A DNA stretch of 64,000 nucleotides, from positions 1 through 64,000 of the forward strand of contig NZ_SUND01000002.1 in assembly GCF_005280205.1 (NCBI RefSeq), written 5' to 3'. Shown piece after piece: positions 8,090 through 16,547 of this stretch; the stretch's first letter is position 1, and each line of letters opens with the position of its first letter. A model generated the notes under the pieces. It saw nothing but the letters and a program-made list of their open reading frames with translations. It was not told the origin of the DNA and did not search any database. A program made the position numbers and the translations under genes. The DNA is from Bacillus yapensis. GTDB lineage: Bacteria > Bacillota > Bacilli > Bacillales > Cytobacillaceae.

Positions 8090-9232
8090 ATGTTGGATTT
8101 TGATACAAATTTAGACTCATTAGCGACTATAAAAGTAATCGGCGTCGGTGGGGGCGGAAATAATGCCGTCAACCGAATGATTGAACACGGTGTCCAAGGC
8201 GTTGAGTTTATTGCTGTGAATACAGATGCTCAGGCTTTAAATCTATCGAAAGCCGAAATAAGAATGCAAATTGGCGGAAAGCTTACAAGAGGGCTTGGAG
8301 CTGGAGCAAATCCTGAAGTAGGTAAAAAAGCTGCTGAGGAAAGCAAGGAACAGATTGAAGAAGCATTGAGTGGAGCAGACATGGTGTTCGTTACTGCAGG
8401 AATGGGTGGCGGAACTGGTACTGGAGCTGCACCGGTTATTGCGCAAATTGCGCGTGATTTAGGCGCGTTAACAGTAGGTGTTGTAACACGTCCTTTTACA
8501 TTTGAAGGTAGAAAACGTTCTAATCAAGCAGCGGGTGGAATTCAAGCTATGAAGGAAGCGGTTGATACATTAATCGTGATTCCGAATGATAGATTATTAG
8601 AAATCGTCGATAAGAGTACTCCAATGCTAGAAGCGTTTAGAGAAGCAGATAACGTATTACGCCAAGGTGTTCAAGGTATCTCAGATTTGATTGCTGTCCC
8701 AGGTCTAATCAATCTTGACTTTGCTGATGTTAAGACAATTATGTCTAACAAAGGTTCTGCTCTTATGGGAATTGGTGTTTCAGCAGGAGAAAATCGTGCA
8801 GCAGAAGCAGCTAAAAAGGCTATCTCTTCACCGCTACTTGAAACATCTATCGACGGAGCTCAAGGTGTCTTAATGAACATTACAGGTGGAACGAACCTAA
8901 GCTTGTATGAAGTTCAAGAGGCTGCTGATATCGTAGCAACTGCTTCTGACCAAGAAGTAAATATGATATTCGGTTCCGTTATTAACGAAGACTTAAAGGA
9001 TGAAATCATCGTTACAGTTATCGCTACTGGTTTTAATGAAGAAGTTGCACAAGCAAAATCTTTTAGACCAAATATCGGACAAGCAAAGCCAAGTTCATAT
9101 GATGCTGGCGCTCCTCGTCGCGAAGTACGTAGAGAAGAAGAGGTAGTAGAACCAACACGGACAACTGCTTCTCAACAAGAGGATGCATTGGATATTCCAA
9201 CATTCTTGAGAAATCGTAATCGTAGACGTTAA
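8090..9232 (+). CDS. ftsZ: Cell-division GTPase FtsZ
   Basis: FtsZ is the tubulin homologue that polymerises with GTP at mid-cell to form the Z-ring. Of 380 residues, the GTPase core contains [13 protein letters not shown] near residue 18 and the tubulin signature GGGTGTG (106-112); the T7-loop region follows near 205-215. A variable linker leads to the C-terminal peptide [15 protein letters not shown], the binding site for FtsA, SepF and other partners. The start follows ttaggagg. A strong terminator at 9244-9274 closes the division operon; bpr, found after ftsZ in B. subtilis, is absent. Confidence 0.98.
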   Translation: MLDFDTNLDSLATIKVIGVGGGGNNAVNRMIEHGVQGVEFIAVNTDAQALNLSKAEIRMQIGGKLTRGLGAGANPEVGKKAAEESKEQIEEALSGADMVFVTAGMGGGTGTGAAPVIAQIARDLGALTVGVVTRPFTFEGRKRSNQAAGGIQAMKEAVDTLIVIPNDRLLEIVDKSTPMLEAFREADNVLRQGVQGISDLIAVPGLINLDFADVKTIMSNKGSALMGIGVSAGENRAAEAAKKAISSPLLETSIDGAQGVLMNITGGTNLSLYEVQEAADIVATASDQEVNMIFGSVINEDLKDEIIVTVIATGFNEEVAQAKSFRPNIGQAKPSSYDAGAPRREVRREEEVVEPTRTTASQQEDALDIPTFLRNRNRRR

Positions 9233-9243
9233 GTTAACAAACC

Positions 9244-9274
9244 AAAGCATGGCCAATTTGGTCATGCTTTTTTC
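9244..9274 (+). terminator. Rho-independent terminator after ftsZ
   Basis: aaagcatg (9244-9251) pairs with catgcttt (9263-9270), extended inside by a G-T pair and cc/gg around a five-base loop, followed by ttttct. Confidence 0.85.
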
Positions 9275-9343
9275 TATGGTCTTTTCTTCTATTTTCCTCT
9301 GAAAAAACTTCATTTCACGGTTTCCAATCCGCAAATAAGAAAA

Positions 9344-9420
9344 ACTGACAAAATCCGAATGAATATGTGAAAATTTATTCCAGAAAGTGACACACTTCCA
9401 TATTAAATGTGCGCTATACT
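9344..9420 (+). promoter_or_regulatory. spoIIG-type promoter with 22-base spacer and Spo0A-like boxes
   Basis: GTGACA (9387-9392) and TATACT (9415-9420) are separated by 22 bases. The B. subtilis spoIIG promoter is known for exactly this unusual spacing and for activation by phosphorylated Spo0A. Upstream, actgacaaa (9344-9352) and tatgtgaaa (9364-9372) each match seven of nine positions of the 0A box in one orientation. The start site would lie about 70 bases before spoIIGA. Confidence 0.6.
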
Positions 9421-9497
9421 TTTTCGTAACAGATTAATAGAAATACACTTCATGCAATCTAGTATATTCCCATCCTGAAGCAAAAGGGGGAGAGATA

Positions 9498-10430
9498 TTG
9501 ACGATCTATTTGGATGTCATTTGGGCCCTCAACTTTCTGTTCGACACCCTGCTTTTATATTTAACTGCGCTCATTCTAAAACGAAAAGTCAGTTATTTAA
9601 GACTTGTTATGGGAGGCATCGTCGGTTCAATCATTATTTTATTATCAATCACTCCGTTAAATGACTATTCCAATCATCCGGCGACAAAATTATTTTTTTC
9701 CTTTTTGATGATTTTGGCTGTGTTTGGATACAAACGACTTCGTTTTTTTCTAAATGGTGTCATGACGCTATATTTGGTCACTTTTCTTACTGGTGGCGCA
9801 TTAATAGGTGTTCATTACTTCATCCAATTTGATTTTCAGTTAGCTTCGAATGTTGCTTTAAGAAGTATTCAAGGATTTGGTGATCCAATTAGTTGGTTGT
9901 TTGTACTGTTAGGATTTCCTCTCGCTTGGCATTTTTCGAAAACAACAATAGGAAACATAGAGATTACAAAGATTCAGTATGATCAAATTGTGGATGTTTC
10001 CATAAAAATAGACGATGTTTTAATGAACTTTAAGGGTTTGATTGATAGCGGTAATGGGTTATATGATCCTATTTCTAAAATGCCTGTCATGTTCGTATCG
10101 TTAAAAAAGATGACGGATATACCAGAGGCCATTTCGATTTTAGCAAATGAAGCGGAGAGTATTATATCAGGGGAGGAGCGTCTTCCTTCAGAATGGGAAT
10201 TTAAGCTGCGAATCATCCCTTATAAGGTGGTTGGACAGGAGCATCAACTCATTATTGCAGTAAAACCAGACGAGATTATGATTGACAATGGAAAGGAAGC
10301 GTTGCAGGTAGAAAAAGGGTTAGTATCTTTTACATTTCAGCAATTATCATCGGATGACGCCTTTGAGTGTATTGTTCATCCGAAAATGTTAACGGGGATG
10401 AAAGGTAAAACTTCAACCAAAGTAAGTTAA
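9498..10430 (+). CDS. spoIIGA: Sporulation sigma-E processing peptidase SpoIIGA
   Basis: SpoIIGA is the membrane aspartic protease that cleaves the pro-sequence from pro-SigE in the mother cell after a signal from forespore SpoIIR. The 310-residue protein has five hydrophobic segments in its first 145 residues (for example DVIWALNFLFDTLLLYLTAL), then a cytoplasmic protease domain with the catalytic motif LIDSGN, D183. The start is TTG 9498 preceded by aaaggggg; MTIYLDVIWALNF aligns with the known N-terminus. It is followed by sigE after 153 bases that hold a terminator-like hairpin. Confidence 0.95.
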   Translation: MTIYLDVIWALNFLFDTLLLYLTALILKRKVSYLRLVMGGIVGSIIILLSITPLNDYSNHPATKLFFSFLMILAVFGYKRLRFFLNGVMTLYLVTFLTGGALIGVHYFIQFDFQLASNVALRSIQGFGDPISWLFVLLGFPLAWHFSKTTIGNIEITKIQYDQIVDVSIKIDDVLMNFKGLIDSGNGLYDPISKMPVMFVSLKKMTDIPEAISILANEAESIISGEERLPSEWEFKLRIIPYKVVGQEHQLIIAVKPDEIMIDNGKEALQVEKGLVSFTFQQLSSDDAFECIVHPKMLTGMKGKTSTKVS

Positions 10431-10464
10431 TCGAATGAATCTAGAAATGGATGAAGATTAAGAG

Positions 10465-10504
10465 AAAAACGAACAAGATTAGCATTTATCATTTGTTCGT
10501 TTTT
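10465..10504 (+). terminator. Terminator-like hairpin between spoIIGA and sigE
   Basis: aaaaacgaacaa (10465-10476) is perfectly complementary to ttgttcgttttt (10493-10504). The A run at the left and T run at the right make it look like a bidirectional Rho-independent terminator, although the two genes are expected to share one transcript. It may attenuate, process or stabilise the message. Confidence 0.6.
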
Positions 10505-10583
10505 AAAATGAACTATTTTTGAACTTGATGAAACTAGGCTCTTTTTCAAACTAATATGAACATGTTTATAAGGAGGACAACAG

Positions 10584-11303
10584 ATGAAAAACTTGAAACT
10601 TCGCTTATCCTACTATTGGTATAAACTATTAATTAAACTCGGAATTAAAACAGATGAAGTCTTTTATATAGGTGGAAGCGAAGCACTCCCTCCTCCTTTG
10701 ACGAAGGAAGAAGAAGAAATATTATTGCAAAAACTTCCTCAGGGAGATAAGGCAGCACGGTCTATCCTAATTGAACGAAATCTTCGGCTTGTTGTATACA
10801 TCGCTAGGAAATTTGAAAATACAGGTATCAATATTGAGGATTTAATCAGTATTGGAACAATCGGCCTCATTAAGGCGGTTAATACGTTCAACCCGGAAAA
10901 GAAAATAAAATTAGCTACATATGCATCGAGATGTATCGAAAATGAGATTCTTATGTACTTAAGAAGAAATAATAAAATAAGGTCTGAAGTATCCTTTGAT
11001 GAGCCATTGAATATTGATTGGGATGGAAATGAGCTTTTGCTCTCTGATGTATTAGGGACAGAGGAAGATATTATTACAAAAAATCTTGAGGCGACTGTTG
11101 ATAAAAAGCTTCTCTTGAATGCTCTCCACCAATTATCCGACCGTGAAAAGCAAATTATGGAACTGCGGTTTGGTCTTGGGAATGGAGAAGAAAAAACACA
11201 AAAGGATGTGGCGGATATGCTGGGTATTTCTCAGTCTTATATTTCTCGCCTAGAAAAGAGAATTATTAAGCGACTAAAAAAGGAGTTTAATAAAATGGTC
11301 TAG
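10584..11303 (+). CDS. sigE: RNA polymerase sporulation sigma factor SigE (pro-form)
   Basis: SigE directs early mother-cell transcription. The 239-residue pro-protein begins with an amphipathic membrane-binding pro-sequence ([20 protein letters not shown], about 27 residues) removed by SpoIIGA near FYIGGSE. Region 2 ([20 protein letters not shown] to [12 protein letters not shown]) binds core polymerase and the -10 element; region 4 carries the helix-turn-helix [20 protein letters not shown]. The start follows aaggaggac. The sequence is almost identical to the B. subtilis protein. sigG lies 166 bases downstream with its own promoter. Confidence 0.97.
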   Translation: MKNLKLRLSYYWYKLLIKLGIKTDEVFYIGGSEALPPPLTKEEEEILLQKLPQGDKAARSILIERNLRLVVYIARKFENTGINIEDLISIGTIGLIKAVNTFNPEKKIKLATYASRCIENEILMYLRRNNKIRSEVSFDEPLNIDWDGNELLLSDVLGTEEDIITKNLEATVDKKLLLNALHQLSDREKQIMELRFGLGNGEEKTQKDVADMLGISQSYISRLEKRIIKRLKKEFNKMV

Positions 11304-11403
11304 TCGCATGGACGAAAAAAATTTATCGGTGAAAAAATCCAATGTCCACTAGTTTTCATGACTATTCATGACAAATTTCGACAGCTATGACTCGTATCGA
11401 GGT

Positions 11404-11432
11404 GCATATTTTTCCTTCTCAAGGAGATACTG
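11404..11432 (+). promoter_or_regulatory. SigF/SigG-type promoter of sigG
   Basis: GCATA (11404-11408) with ggagatactg (11423-11432) fits the forespore promoter pattern: GCATA, 14 bases, then GGnnAnAnT for SigF, or equivalently 17 bases before GATACTG compared with CATACTA for SigG. The start site would fall near 11438, giving a leader of about 32 bases. SigF-driven transcription of sigG is established in B. subtilis. Confidence 0.65.
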
Positions 11433-11447
11433 TTTTTTGTACAGCAG

Positions 11448-11472
11448 CTCCTGTGAGGAGGGAAAAGAATTG
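11448..11472 (+). promoter_or_regulatory. Hairpin covering the sigG ribosome binding site
   Basis: ctcct (11448-11452) pairs with aggag (11456-11460) around a three-base loop. The second arm is the Shine-Dalgarno sequence (aggaggg), so folding would hide it, and the start codon is the weak TTG at 11470. A translation-damping leader hairpin for sigG has been described in B. subtilis as far as I recall. Confidence 0.55.
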
Positions 11473-12249
11473 ACTCGAAATAAGGTTGAAATTTGCGGTG
11501 TGGATACATCTAAGCTCCCGGTGCTTAAAAATGAAGAAATGCGAAAGCTCTTTAAGCAAATGCAGAGCGGAGACACGTCTGCACGTGAAAAACTCGTTAA
11601 TGGGAATTTACGTTTAGTATTAAGCGTAATACAGCGTTTTAACAATAGGGGCGAGTTTGTGGATGACCTGTTCCAGGTTGGTTGTATAGGTCTAATGAAA
11701 TCAATTGATAACTTTGATTTAGGTCAAAATGTAAAGTTTTCTACGTATGCTGTTCCGATGATTATTGGAGAAATTCGACGTTATTTAAGAGATAACAATC
11801 CAATCCGTGTTTCACGTTCATTAAGAGATATAGCCTATAAAGCCCTGCAAGTAAGGGAAAAATTAATGAGTGAAACTTCGAAGGAACCAACAGCAGCAGA
11901 AATTGCGAAGGTGCTTGATGTACCTCATGAGGAAATCGTTTTTGCTTTAGATGCCATCCAAGATCCAGTTTCATTGTTTGAACCCATCTATAATGATGGA
12001 GGAGACCCGATCTATGTAATGGACCAGTTAAGTGACGAGCGAAATAAGGATATCCAATGGATTGAGGAAATTGCTTTAAAAGAAGGAATGCGTCGCCTAA
12101 ATGAAAGAGAAAAGCTTATCTTAAGGAAGCGGTTTTTCCAAGGAAAAACCCAAATGGAAGTGGCCGAAGAAATCGGGATTTCTCAAGCTCAAGTATCTCG
12201 GCTAGAAAAAGCTGCCATCAAACAAATGAATAAAAACATACAAAGCTAA
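11470..12249 (+). CDS. sigG: RNA polymerase sporulation sigma factor SigG
   Basis: SigG is the late forespore sigma factor. From TTG 11470 the protein has 259 residues and starts MTRNKVEICGVDTSKLPVLK, matching the B. subtilis N-terminus; the frame continues 102 bases upstream but that part does not resemble the family. Region 2 (NLRLVLSVIQRFNNRGEFVD), region 3 and region 4 with the helix-turn-helix MEVAEEIGISQAQVSRLEKA are all present. Start choice is backed by gaggagg seven bases before TTG. It is preceded by a SigF/G-type promoter and followed by two terminators. Confidence 0.97.
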   Translation: MTRNKVEICGVDTSKLPVLKNEEMRKLFKQMQSGDTSAREKLVNGNLRLVLSVIQRFNNRGEFVDDLFQVGCIGLMKSIDNFDLGQNVKFSTYAVPMIIGEIRRYLRDNNPIRVSRSLRDIAYKALQVREKLMSETSKEPTAAEIAKVLDVPHEEIVFALDAIQDPVSLFEPIYNDGGDPIYVMDQLSDERNKDIQWIEEIALKEGMRRLNEREKLILRKRFFQGKTQMEVAEEIGISQAQVSRLEKAAIKQMNKNIQS

Positions 12250-12271
12250 GCTGCCAAATCGGCAGCTTTTT
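12248..12271 (+). terminator. First terminator after sigG
   Basis: aagctgcc (12248-12255) pairs with ggcagctt (12261-12268), loop aaatc, followed by a short T run. The stem overlaps the sigG stop codon. Confidence 0.8.
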
Positions 12272-12275
12272 AAGT

Positions 12276-12312
12276 CTGTAGACATTTAATAAGAGTGTCT
12301 ACAGGCCTTTTT
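12276..12312 (+). terminator. Second terminator after sigG
   Basis: ctgtagaca (12276-12284) pairs with tgtctacag (12296-12304) around an 11-base loop, followed by gccttttt. With the preceding hairpin it forms a tandem pair. Confidence 0.75.
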
Positions 12313-12427
12313 AGGATAAAAAGATATCAAGCATTTGGAGTGGAAAATCAACTTTTCCAACTACTATTCATTTTTCTCCTATCTCAACTCATATAAATAA
12401 TAAGAGAAACCGTAGGAGTTGATTTGT

Positions 12428-12691
12428 ATGGTAAGAATTTCAGAATTTCAGATGAAAGACGTTGTGAATATATCAGATGGAAAAAAACTTGGGAATATTG
12501 GAGACATTGATATTAACCTAAAAACAGGCAGAATTGAATCGATTATTATCGTAGGTTCAGGGAGAGTATTAGGCCTATTTGGTAAAGAAGATGAAGTAAC
12601 TATTTCTTGGAAAAATATTTTGAAAATTGGAGAGGATGTCATTTTAGTTCGTTATAATGATGTCCCAGAGTTAAAGTACTTGCCCGAGTAA
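12428..12691 (+). CDS. ylmC: YlmC/YmxH family PRC-barrel-like sporulation protein
   Basis: The 87-residue protein (MVRISEFQMKDVVNISDGKK) belongs to the small YlmC/YmxH family, which adopts a PRC-barrel-type fold; the pattern KLGNIGDIDINLKTGRIESIIIVG is typical. Its exact function is unknown, although the family is restricted largely to spore formers. ATG 12428 is chosen because taggag lies nine bases upstream. In B. subtilis ylmA separates it from sigG; here ylmA is missing. A 7-bp hairpin (12341-12347 with 12353-12359) lies in its upstream region. Confidence 0.85.
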   Translation: MVRISEFQMKDVVNISDGKKLGNIGDIDINLKTGRIESIIIVGSGRVLGLFGKEDEVTISWKNILKIGEDVILVRYNDVPELKYLPE

Positions 12692-12767
12692 GAATTTTTC
12701 CTAATATACTGTGACCTACTGCGCTTTTCGTGTTAAACTAAATAAAAACGCTTAAGAGGTAATGAAA

Positions 12768-13580
12768 ATGGAACCATTCATTTTAAAGAATGAACAATTT
12801 TTTCTCATTGATGGATGGAACAAAGACTCTCTTGTGGCCGGATTTACCACAAAAAATGGCGGAATGAGCCGTGAGGCATTTTCTTCTTTAAACATAGGAT
12901 TTCACGTTCAGGATGAATCCAAATCAGTTTGTCAAAATCGAGAATTGATTGGCGACCTGCTTCATTTCCCCATTCAAAACTGGGTAGGAGCTGAGCAGAC
13001 TCATGGAATCAAGATAGCAAAAGTGAACCGTGACGAGCGAGGCATTGGAGCAACCGTGTATGAAGATTCCTTTAAGGACACCGATGGATTCTTCACGAAA
13101 GAGTCTGGGGTGTTGCTAACATTGTGTTATGCCGACTGTGTTCCTCTTTACTTTTACGCTCCAAAACAACATGCAATTGGGGTAGCACATGCTGGCTGGA
13201 AAGGGACAGTCCATGGCATCGGTAAAGAAATGGTGAATGTGTTTCAAGGGGAACAAGTGAGTCCAGATGACATTTTTGTTGTGATCGGCCCATCAATTTG
13301 CGAAAATTGTTATATTGTTGATGATCGCGTGATAGAATTAGTTCATAAAATACTAGAAGATGTCGAAGAAAAACCATATAATTTAATAAATGGTAATCAA
13401 TACTATTTGAATTTGAAAGAGCTCAATCGATTGATTTTAATTAAGGCAGGAATTCCAGAGGAAAATATTCAAGTGACAAATTTCTGCACTAGCTGCCATA
13501 GTGACCAATTTTTCTCACATAGACGTGATAAAGGAAATACAGGTCGGATGATGAGCTTTATTGGTTGGAAGGAGGATTAG
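12768..13580 (+). CDS. pgeF: Peptidoglycan editing factor PgeF / purine nucleoside phosphorylase (YlmD)
   Basis: Members of this multicopper-polyphenol-oxidase-like family (DUF152, LACC1 relatives) have purine nucleoside phosphorylase and adenosine deaminase activity; the E. coli homologue was linked to correct peptidoglycan composition. The 270-residue protein shows the metal-site motifs [18 protein letters not shown] and [15 protein letters not shown], and [13 protein letters not shown] 12768 has aagaggt at a normal distance; ATG 12762 is too close to it. It opens the ylmD-ylmE-sepF-ylmG group, and its last 25 bases contain the ribosome binding site of ylmE. Confidence 0.9.
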   Translation: MEPFILKNEQFFLIDGWNKDSLVAGFTTKNGGMSREAFSSLNIGFHVQDESKSVCQNRELIGDLLHFPIQNWVGAEQTHGIKIAKVNRDERGIGATVYEDSFKDTDGFFTKESGVLLTLCYADCVPLYFYAPKQHAIGVAHAGWKGTVHGIGKEMVNVFQGEQVSPDDIFVVIGPSICENCYIVDDRVIELVHKILEDVEEKPYNLINGNQYYLNLKELNRLILIKAGIPEENIQVTNFCTSCHSDQFFSHRRDKGNTGRMMSFIGWKED

Positions 13581-13591
13581 CACAAGTTACA

Positions 13592-14263
13592 ATGCAAGTG
13601 ACAGACAATCTTACACATATAAATGAACAATTAAACGAAGCTTGCAAGAAGGCAAATCGGAATCCAAATGAAATAACTATCATTGCGGTTACGAAATATG
13701 TCACGATTGAAAGAGCCAAAGAGGCGGTTGATGCTGGAATTACGGATTTGGGAGAAAATCGTGAAGAAGGATTAAACGCTAAATGGGAAGTTCTTAAGGA
13801 CAAGCCAAGATGGCACTTTATCGGTACCTTGCAAACGAGAAAAGTAAAAAACATCATCGATAAGGTCGACTACATACATTCCCTAGATCGATTATCCCTT
13901 GCGGCAGAAATTAATAAACGTGCTAATCGTACAATTAACTGTTTTATTCAGGTAAAGACCTCTGAAGAGGAGTCAAAGCACGGTTTAGCTCCAGAAGAGG
14001 TAATCCGATTCGTAAAAGAACTACAAGATTTTTCAAATATACGAGTGGTTGGATTAATGACAATGGCTCCTTTTACAAATGACGAAATGATTTTAAGAAA
14101 TTGCTTTAGAACTGTTAAAGCACTACAGGAGAGTATTCAAGAACTTCATCTAGATTTTGCACCGTGTCATGAGCTATCAATGGGAATGTCCAATGATTTT
14201 GCTATTGCCATTGAAGAAGGTGCAACGATGATTCGAATCGGAACCGCATTAGTCGGTGAATAA
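13592..14263 (+). CDS. ylmE: YggS/PROSC-family PLP-binding protein YlmE
   Basis: This 223-residue alanine-racemase-like barrel protein binds pyridoxal phosphate and is involved in PLP homeostasis in the family. [19 protein letters not shown] carries the PLP lysine, [13 protein letters not shown] and [13 protein letters not shown] are hallmark motifs, and [24 protein letters not shown] is the C-terminal signature. ATG 13592 gives the family N-terminus ([14 protein letters not shown]), but the only ribosome binding site, aaggagg, ends about 17 bases upstream; no ATG, GTG or TTG lies in frame between them. Coupling to pgeF translation, which stops 11 bases before, may help. Confidence 0.9.
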   Translation: MQVTDNLTHINEQLNEACKKANRNPNEITIIAVTKYVTIERAKEAVDAGITDLGENREEGLNAKWEVLKDKPRWHFIGTLQTRKVKNIIDKVDYIHSLDRLSLAAEINKRANRTINCFIQVKTSEEESKHGLAPEEVIRFVKELQDFSNIRVVGLMTMAPFTNDEMILRNCFRTVKALQESIQELHLDFAPCHELSMGMSNDFAIAIEEGATMIRIGTALVGE

Positions 14264-14276
14264 AGAGGTGTGAATA

Positions 14277-14735
14277 ATGAGTATTAAATCAAAAATAAAA
14301 ACATTTTTTTTCTTAGACGATGAATATGACTATGAAGAGGAAGGTTATGAAGAAGAAGTAGCACCACCTGCTCGTTCTCAAAAGTACCAACCTACGAGTG
14401 CTACAACACAGAAACAAAATGTTGTCAGCCTTCAAAGTGTCCAGAAATCATCAGGTTCTAAGGTTGTTTTGGTGGAGCCACGTGTTTACGCAGAGGCACA
14501 GGATATTGCAGATCAATTGAAAAATCGTCGTGCTGTCGTTGTGAATCTGCAAAGAATTGATCGAGATCAAGCAAAGCGTATTGTCGACTTTTTGAGTGGT
14601 ACTGTATATGCTGTTGGGGGAGACATCCAAAAGATTGGAACAGATATTTTCCTTTGCACACCTGATAATGTTGAGGTTTCAGGAACAATTTCGCAAATTC
14701 TACAAGAAACTGAATATGAAGATTCGAGGTGGTAG
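14277..14735 (+). CDS. sepF: Cell-division protein SepF
   Basis: SepF binds the FtsZ C-terminus, bundles filaments into rings and tethers them to the membrane. The 152-residue protein has an N-terminal membrane-targeting helix ([18 protein letters not shown]), an acidic linker, then the DUF552 core (residues about 60-140: [53 protein letters not shown]). Start is ATG 14277 after aaagaggtgt. It is co-oriented with ylmE and ylmG, only a few bases apart. Confidence 0.95.
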   Translation: MSIKSKIKTFFFLDDEYDYEEEGYEEEVAPPARSQKYQPTSATTQKQNVVSLQSVQKSSGSKVVLVEPRVYAEAQDIADQLKNRRAVVVNLQRIDRDQAKRIVDFLSGTVYAVGGDIQKIGTDIFLCTPDNVEVSGTISQILQETEYEDSRW

Positions 14736-14741
14736 GGCTAC

Positions 14742-15005
14742 ATGTTATTGATATTTACGATATTAGTTAATTTGCTCCAGTATTACTCATGGGCTCTGAT
14801 TATTTACATTTTGCTTTCATGGTTTCCAAATGCAAGAGAATCAGTGATTGGACAATTTCTAGCGAGAATTTGTGAACCATATTTGGATCCTTTTCGCCGA
14901 ATCATACCGCCTTTAGGGATGATTGATATTTCTCCAATTGTCGCAATCTTAGTTTTACGTTTTGCGACATCTGGATTAGGACAGTTATACCAATGGATCG
15001 CATAA
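14742..15005 (+). CDS. ylmG: YggT-family membrane protein YlmG
   Basis: An 87-residue membrane protein with two hydrophobic segments (about 2-22 and 62-84) separated by the conserved [34 protein letters not shown]-type loop (residues about 26-59; key residues are the P-Y-L-D-P-F-R cluster). The YggT family is involved in membrane or division-site organisation in bacteria and plastids, but no biochemical activity is known. Start follows gaggtggtag, six bases after the sepF stop. A terminator follows at 15023. Confidence 0.9.
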   Translation: MLLIFTILVNLLQYYSWALIIYILLSWFPNARESVIGQFLARICEPYLDPFRRIIPPLGMIDISPIVAILVLRFATSGLGQLYQWIA

Positions 15006-15022
15006 TGGAGATCTTTTGATGG

Positions 15023-15058
15023 AAAAGGGGTAGGATTGTTTTCCCCTTTTTTTTCCTT
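15023..15058 (+). terminator. Terminator after ylmG
   Basis: aaaagggg (15023-15030) pairs with cccctttt (15043-15050) around a 12-base loop and is followed by further T residues. ylmH starts only about 35 bases later, so some read-through is likely. Confidence 0.75.
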
Positions 15059-15090
15059 TTTGAATTTAGCTACTAGCATAAGGTGATTAC

Positions 15091-15864
15091 ATGAATATTT
15101 ATCAGCATTTCCGACCGGAAGAGCGAGAATTTATCGACCAAGTGCTTCAATGGAAGGATTTTGTGGAGAATTCCTATTCTCCAAAGCTAACCGATTTCTT
15201 GGATCCGAGGGAACAGCAAATTATAAAAACCATCATTGGCACTGGGTCTGAAATAAAAGTTGCTTTTTTTGGAGGCTTGGAGGAAAACGAGCGGAAGAGG
15301 GCGTTGATTTACCCAGACTATTTAAATGTTGAGAAGGATGATTTTAATATTCAATTGTTCGAGATTGAATATGCAACGAAATTCATCACGATAGAACATC
15401 CGCAAGTATTAGGAAGCCTTATGGGGCTTGGCCTTAAAAGAGGGAAATTTGGAGATATCATTATTCAAAACGACCGAGTTCAATTTCTTGTCGGGAAAGA
15501 AATAAGCGATTATATCCGAATGCAGCTTACACATATTGGCCGTTCGTCCATTTCACTAAAAGAGATTCCCTTAGAGGAAGGGCTTTACATTCATGATAGC
15601 TGGCAGGAAATAAGTACAACCGTTTCTTCGCTCCGATTAGATACCATTATGTCAGCACTTCTTAACATCTCTCGACAAAGGTCGCAGGAATATATAAGAG
15701 CTGGTCGAGTGAAAGTGAATTGGACAACCATTGAAAATCCTGCTTTTGATTGTGATGTAGCTGATATGATATCTGTTAGAGGCTTTGGTCGTTCGAAGAT
15801 TATTTCTATCGAAGGAAGAACAAAAAAGGACAAGATCCGGATTATTGCTGGAAAACAGAAATAA
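15091..15864 (+). CDS. ylmH: S4-domain RNA-binding protein YlmH
   Basis: The 257-residue protein has the YlmH N-terminal domain (MNIYQHFRPEEREFIDQVLQ) and a C-terminal S4 RNA-binding domain at about residues 180-245 (RLDTIMSALLNISRQRSQEY; IRAGRVKVNWTTIENP). YlmH homologues have been linked to ribosome-associated quality control, interestingly the pathway of RqcH, also encoded in this window. Start follows ataaggtgat. It sits between ylmG and divIVA as in other Bacillus species. Confidence 0.92.
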   Translation: MNIYQHFRPEEREFIDQVLQWKDFVENSYSPKLTDFLDPREQQIIKTIIGTGSEIKVAFFGGLEENERKRALIYPDYLNVEKDDFNIQLFEIEYATKFITIEHPQVLGSLMGLGLKRGKFGDIIIQNDRVQFLVGKEISDYIRMQLTHIGRSSISLKEIPLEEGLYIHDSWQEISTTVSSLRLDTIMSALLNISRQRSQEYIRAGRVKVNWTTIENPAFDCDVADMISVRGFGRSKIISIEGRTKKDKIRIIAGKQK

Positions 15865-15919
15865 GTCGGTTTTGAGAAAAATTATTGGAATCATGCAGGA
15901 AAAACGAAATAAATGTCGA

Positions 15920-15940
15920 ATAGTTGGTTATATCAACTAT
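15920..15940 (+). other. Small hairpin upstream of divIVA
   Basis: atagttg (15920-15926) pairs with caactat (15934-15940) around gttatat. There is no T tail. It lies in the 116-base gap between ylmH and divIVA; no convincing promoter was identified there. Confidence 0.4.
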
Positions 15941-15980
15941 CAATACATAAATATTTTACTAAAATATGGAGGTGGCCTTC

Positions 15981-16496
15981 ATGCCATTAACACCTTTAGA
16001 TATACATAACAAGGAATTCACAAAAGGATTCCGTGGTTATGATGAAGATGAGGTAAATGAATTTTTAGACCAGGTTATTAAAGATTACGAATTAATTATT
16101 CGCGAGAAAAAAGAGTTAGAGGAAAAATTAAGCGACGTCAATGCTCGTCTAGGTCATTTCTCTAATATTGAAGACACACTTAATAAATCAATTGTTATTG
16201 CCCAAGAAGCAGGGGAAGAAGTAAAGCGTAATGCACAAAAAGAAGCGAAATTAATTATTCGTGAAGCTGAAAAAAATGCCGACCGAATTGTAAATGAATC
16301 TTTATCTAAGGCAAGAAAGATTGCCCTTGAAATTGAAGATTTGAAGAAACAATCTAAAGTCTTCAAAACTCGATTCAAAATGCTCATTGAAGCCCAATTG
16401 GATCTTTTAAATAATGATGATTGGGACCATTTGCTTGAATACGAAGTTGATACAACAGAATTAAAATCTGCTGAACAAGAAGACACAATGGCTTGA
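15981..16496 (+). CDS. divIVA: Septum- and pole-targeting protein DivIVA
   Basis: DivIVA recognises curved membrane at the septum and poles and recruits MinJ/MinCD and sporulation proteins. The 171-residue protein begins MPLTPLDIHNKEFTKGFRGY, the lipid-binding domain with the intertwined loop, followed by a long coiled coil (residues about 30-150). ATG 15981 follows tggaggtgg; the in-frame ATG at 15966 overlaps this site and is rejected. The stop codon overlaps the -35 hexamer of the ileS promoter. Confidence 0.96.
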   Translation: MPLTPLDIHNKEFTKGFRGYDEDEVNEFLDQVIKDYELIIREKKELEEKLSDVNARLGHFSNIEDTLNKSIVIAQEAGEEVKRNAQKEAKLIIREAEKNADRIVNESLSKARKIALEIEDLKKQSKVFKTRFKMLIEAQLDLLNNDDWDHLLEYEVDTTELKSAEQEDTMA

Positions 16497-16522
16497 CGCA
16501 TAGCGTTAGAACGTCATATAAT
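16493..16522 (+). promoter_or_regulatory. Promoter of the ileS T-box transcript
   Basis: TTGACG (16493-16498) and TATAAT (16517-16522) are 18 bases apart. The -35 hexamer includes the stop codon of divIVA. Confidence 0.75.
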
Positions 16523-16547
16523 ACGTAAATAAAACATAATTCATACA

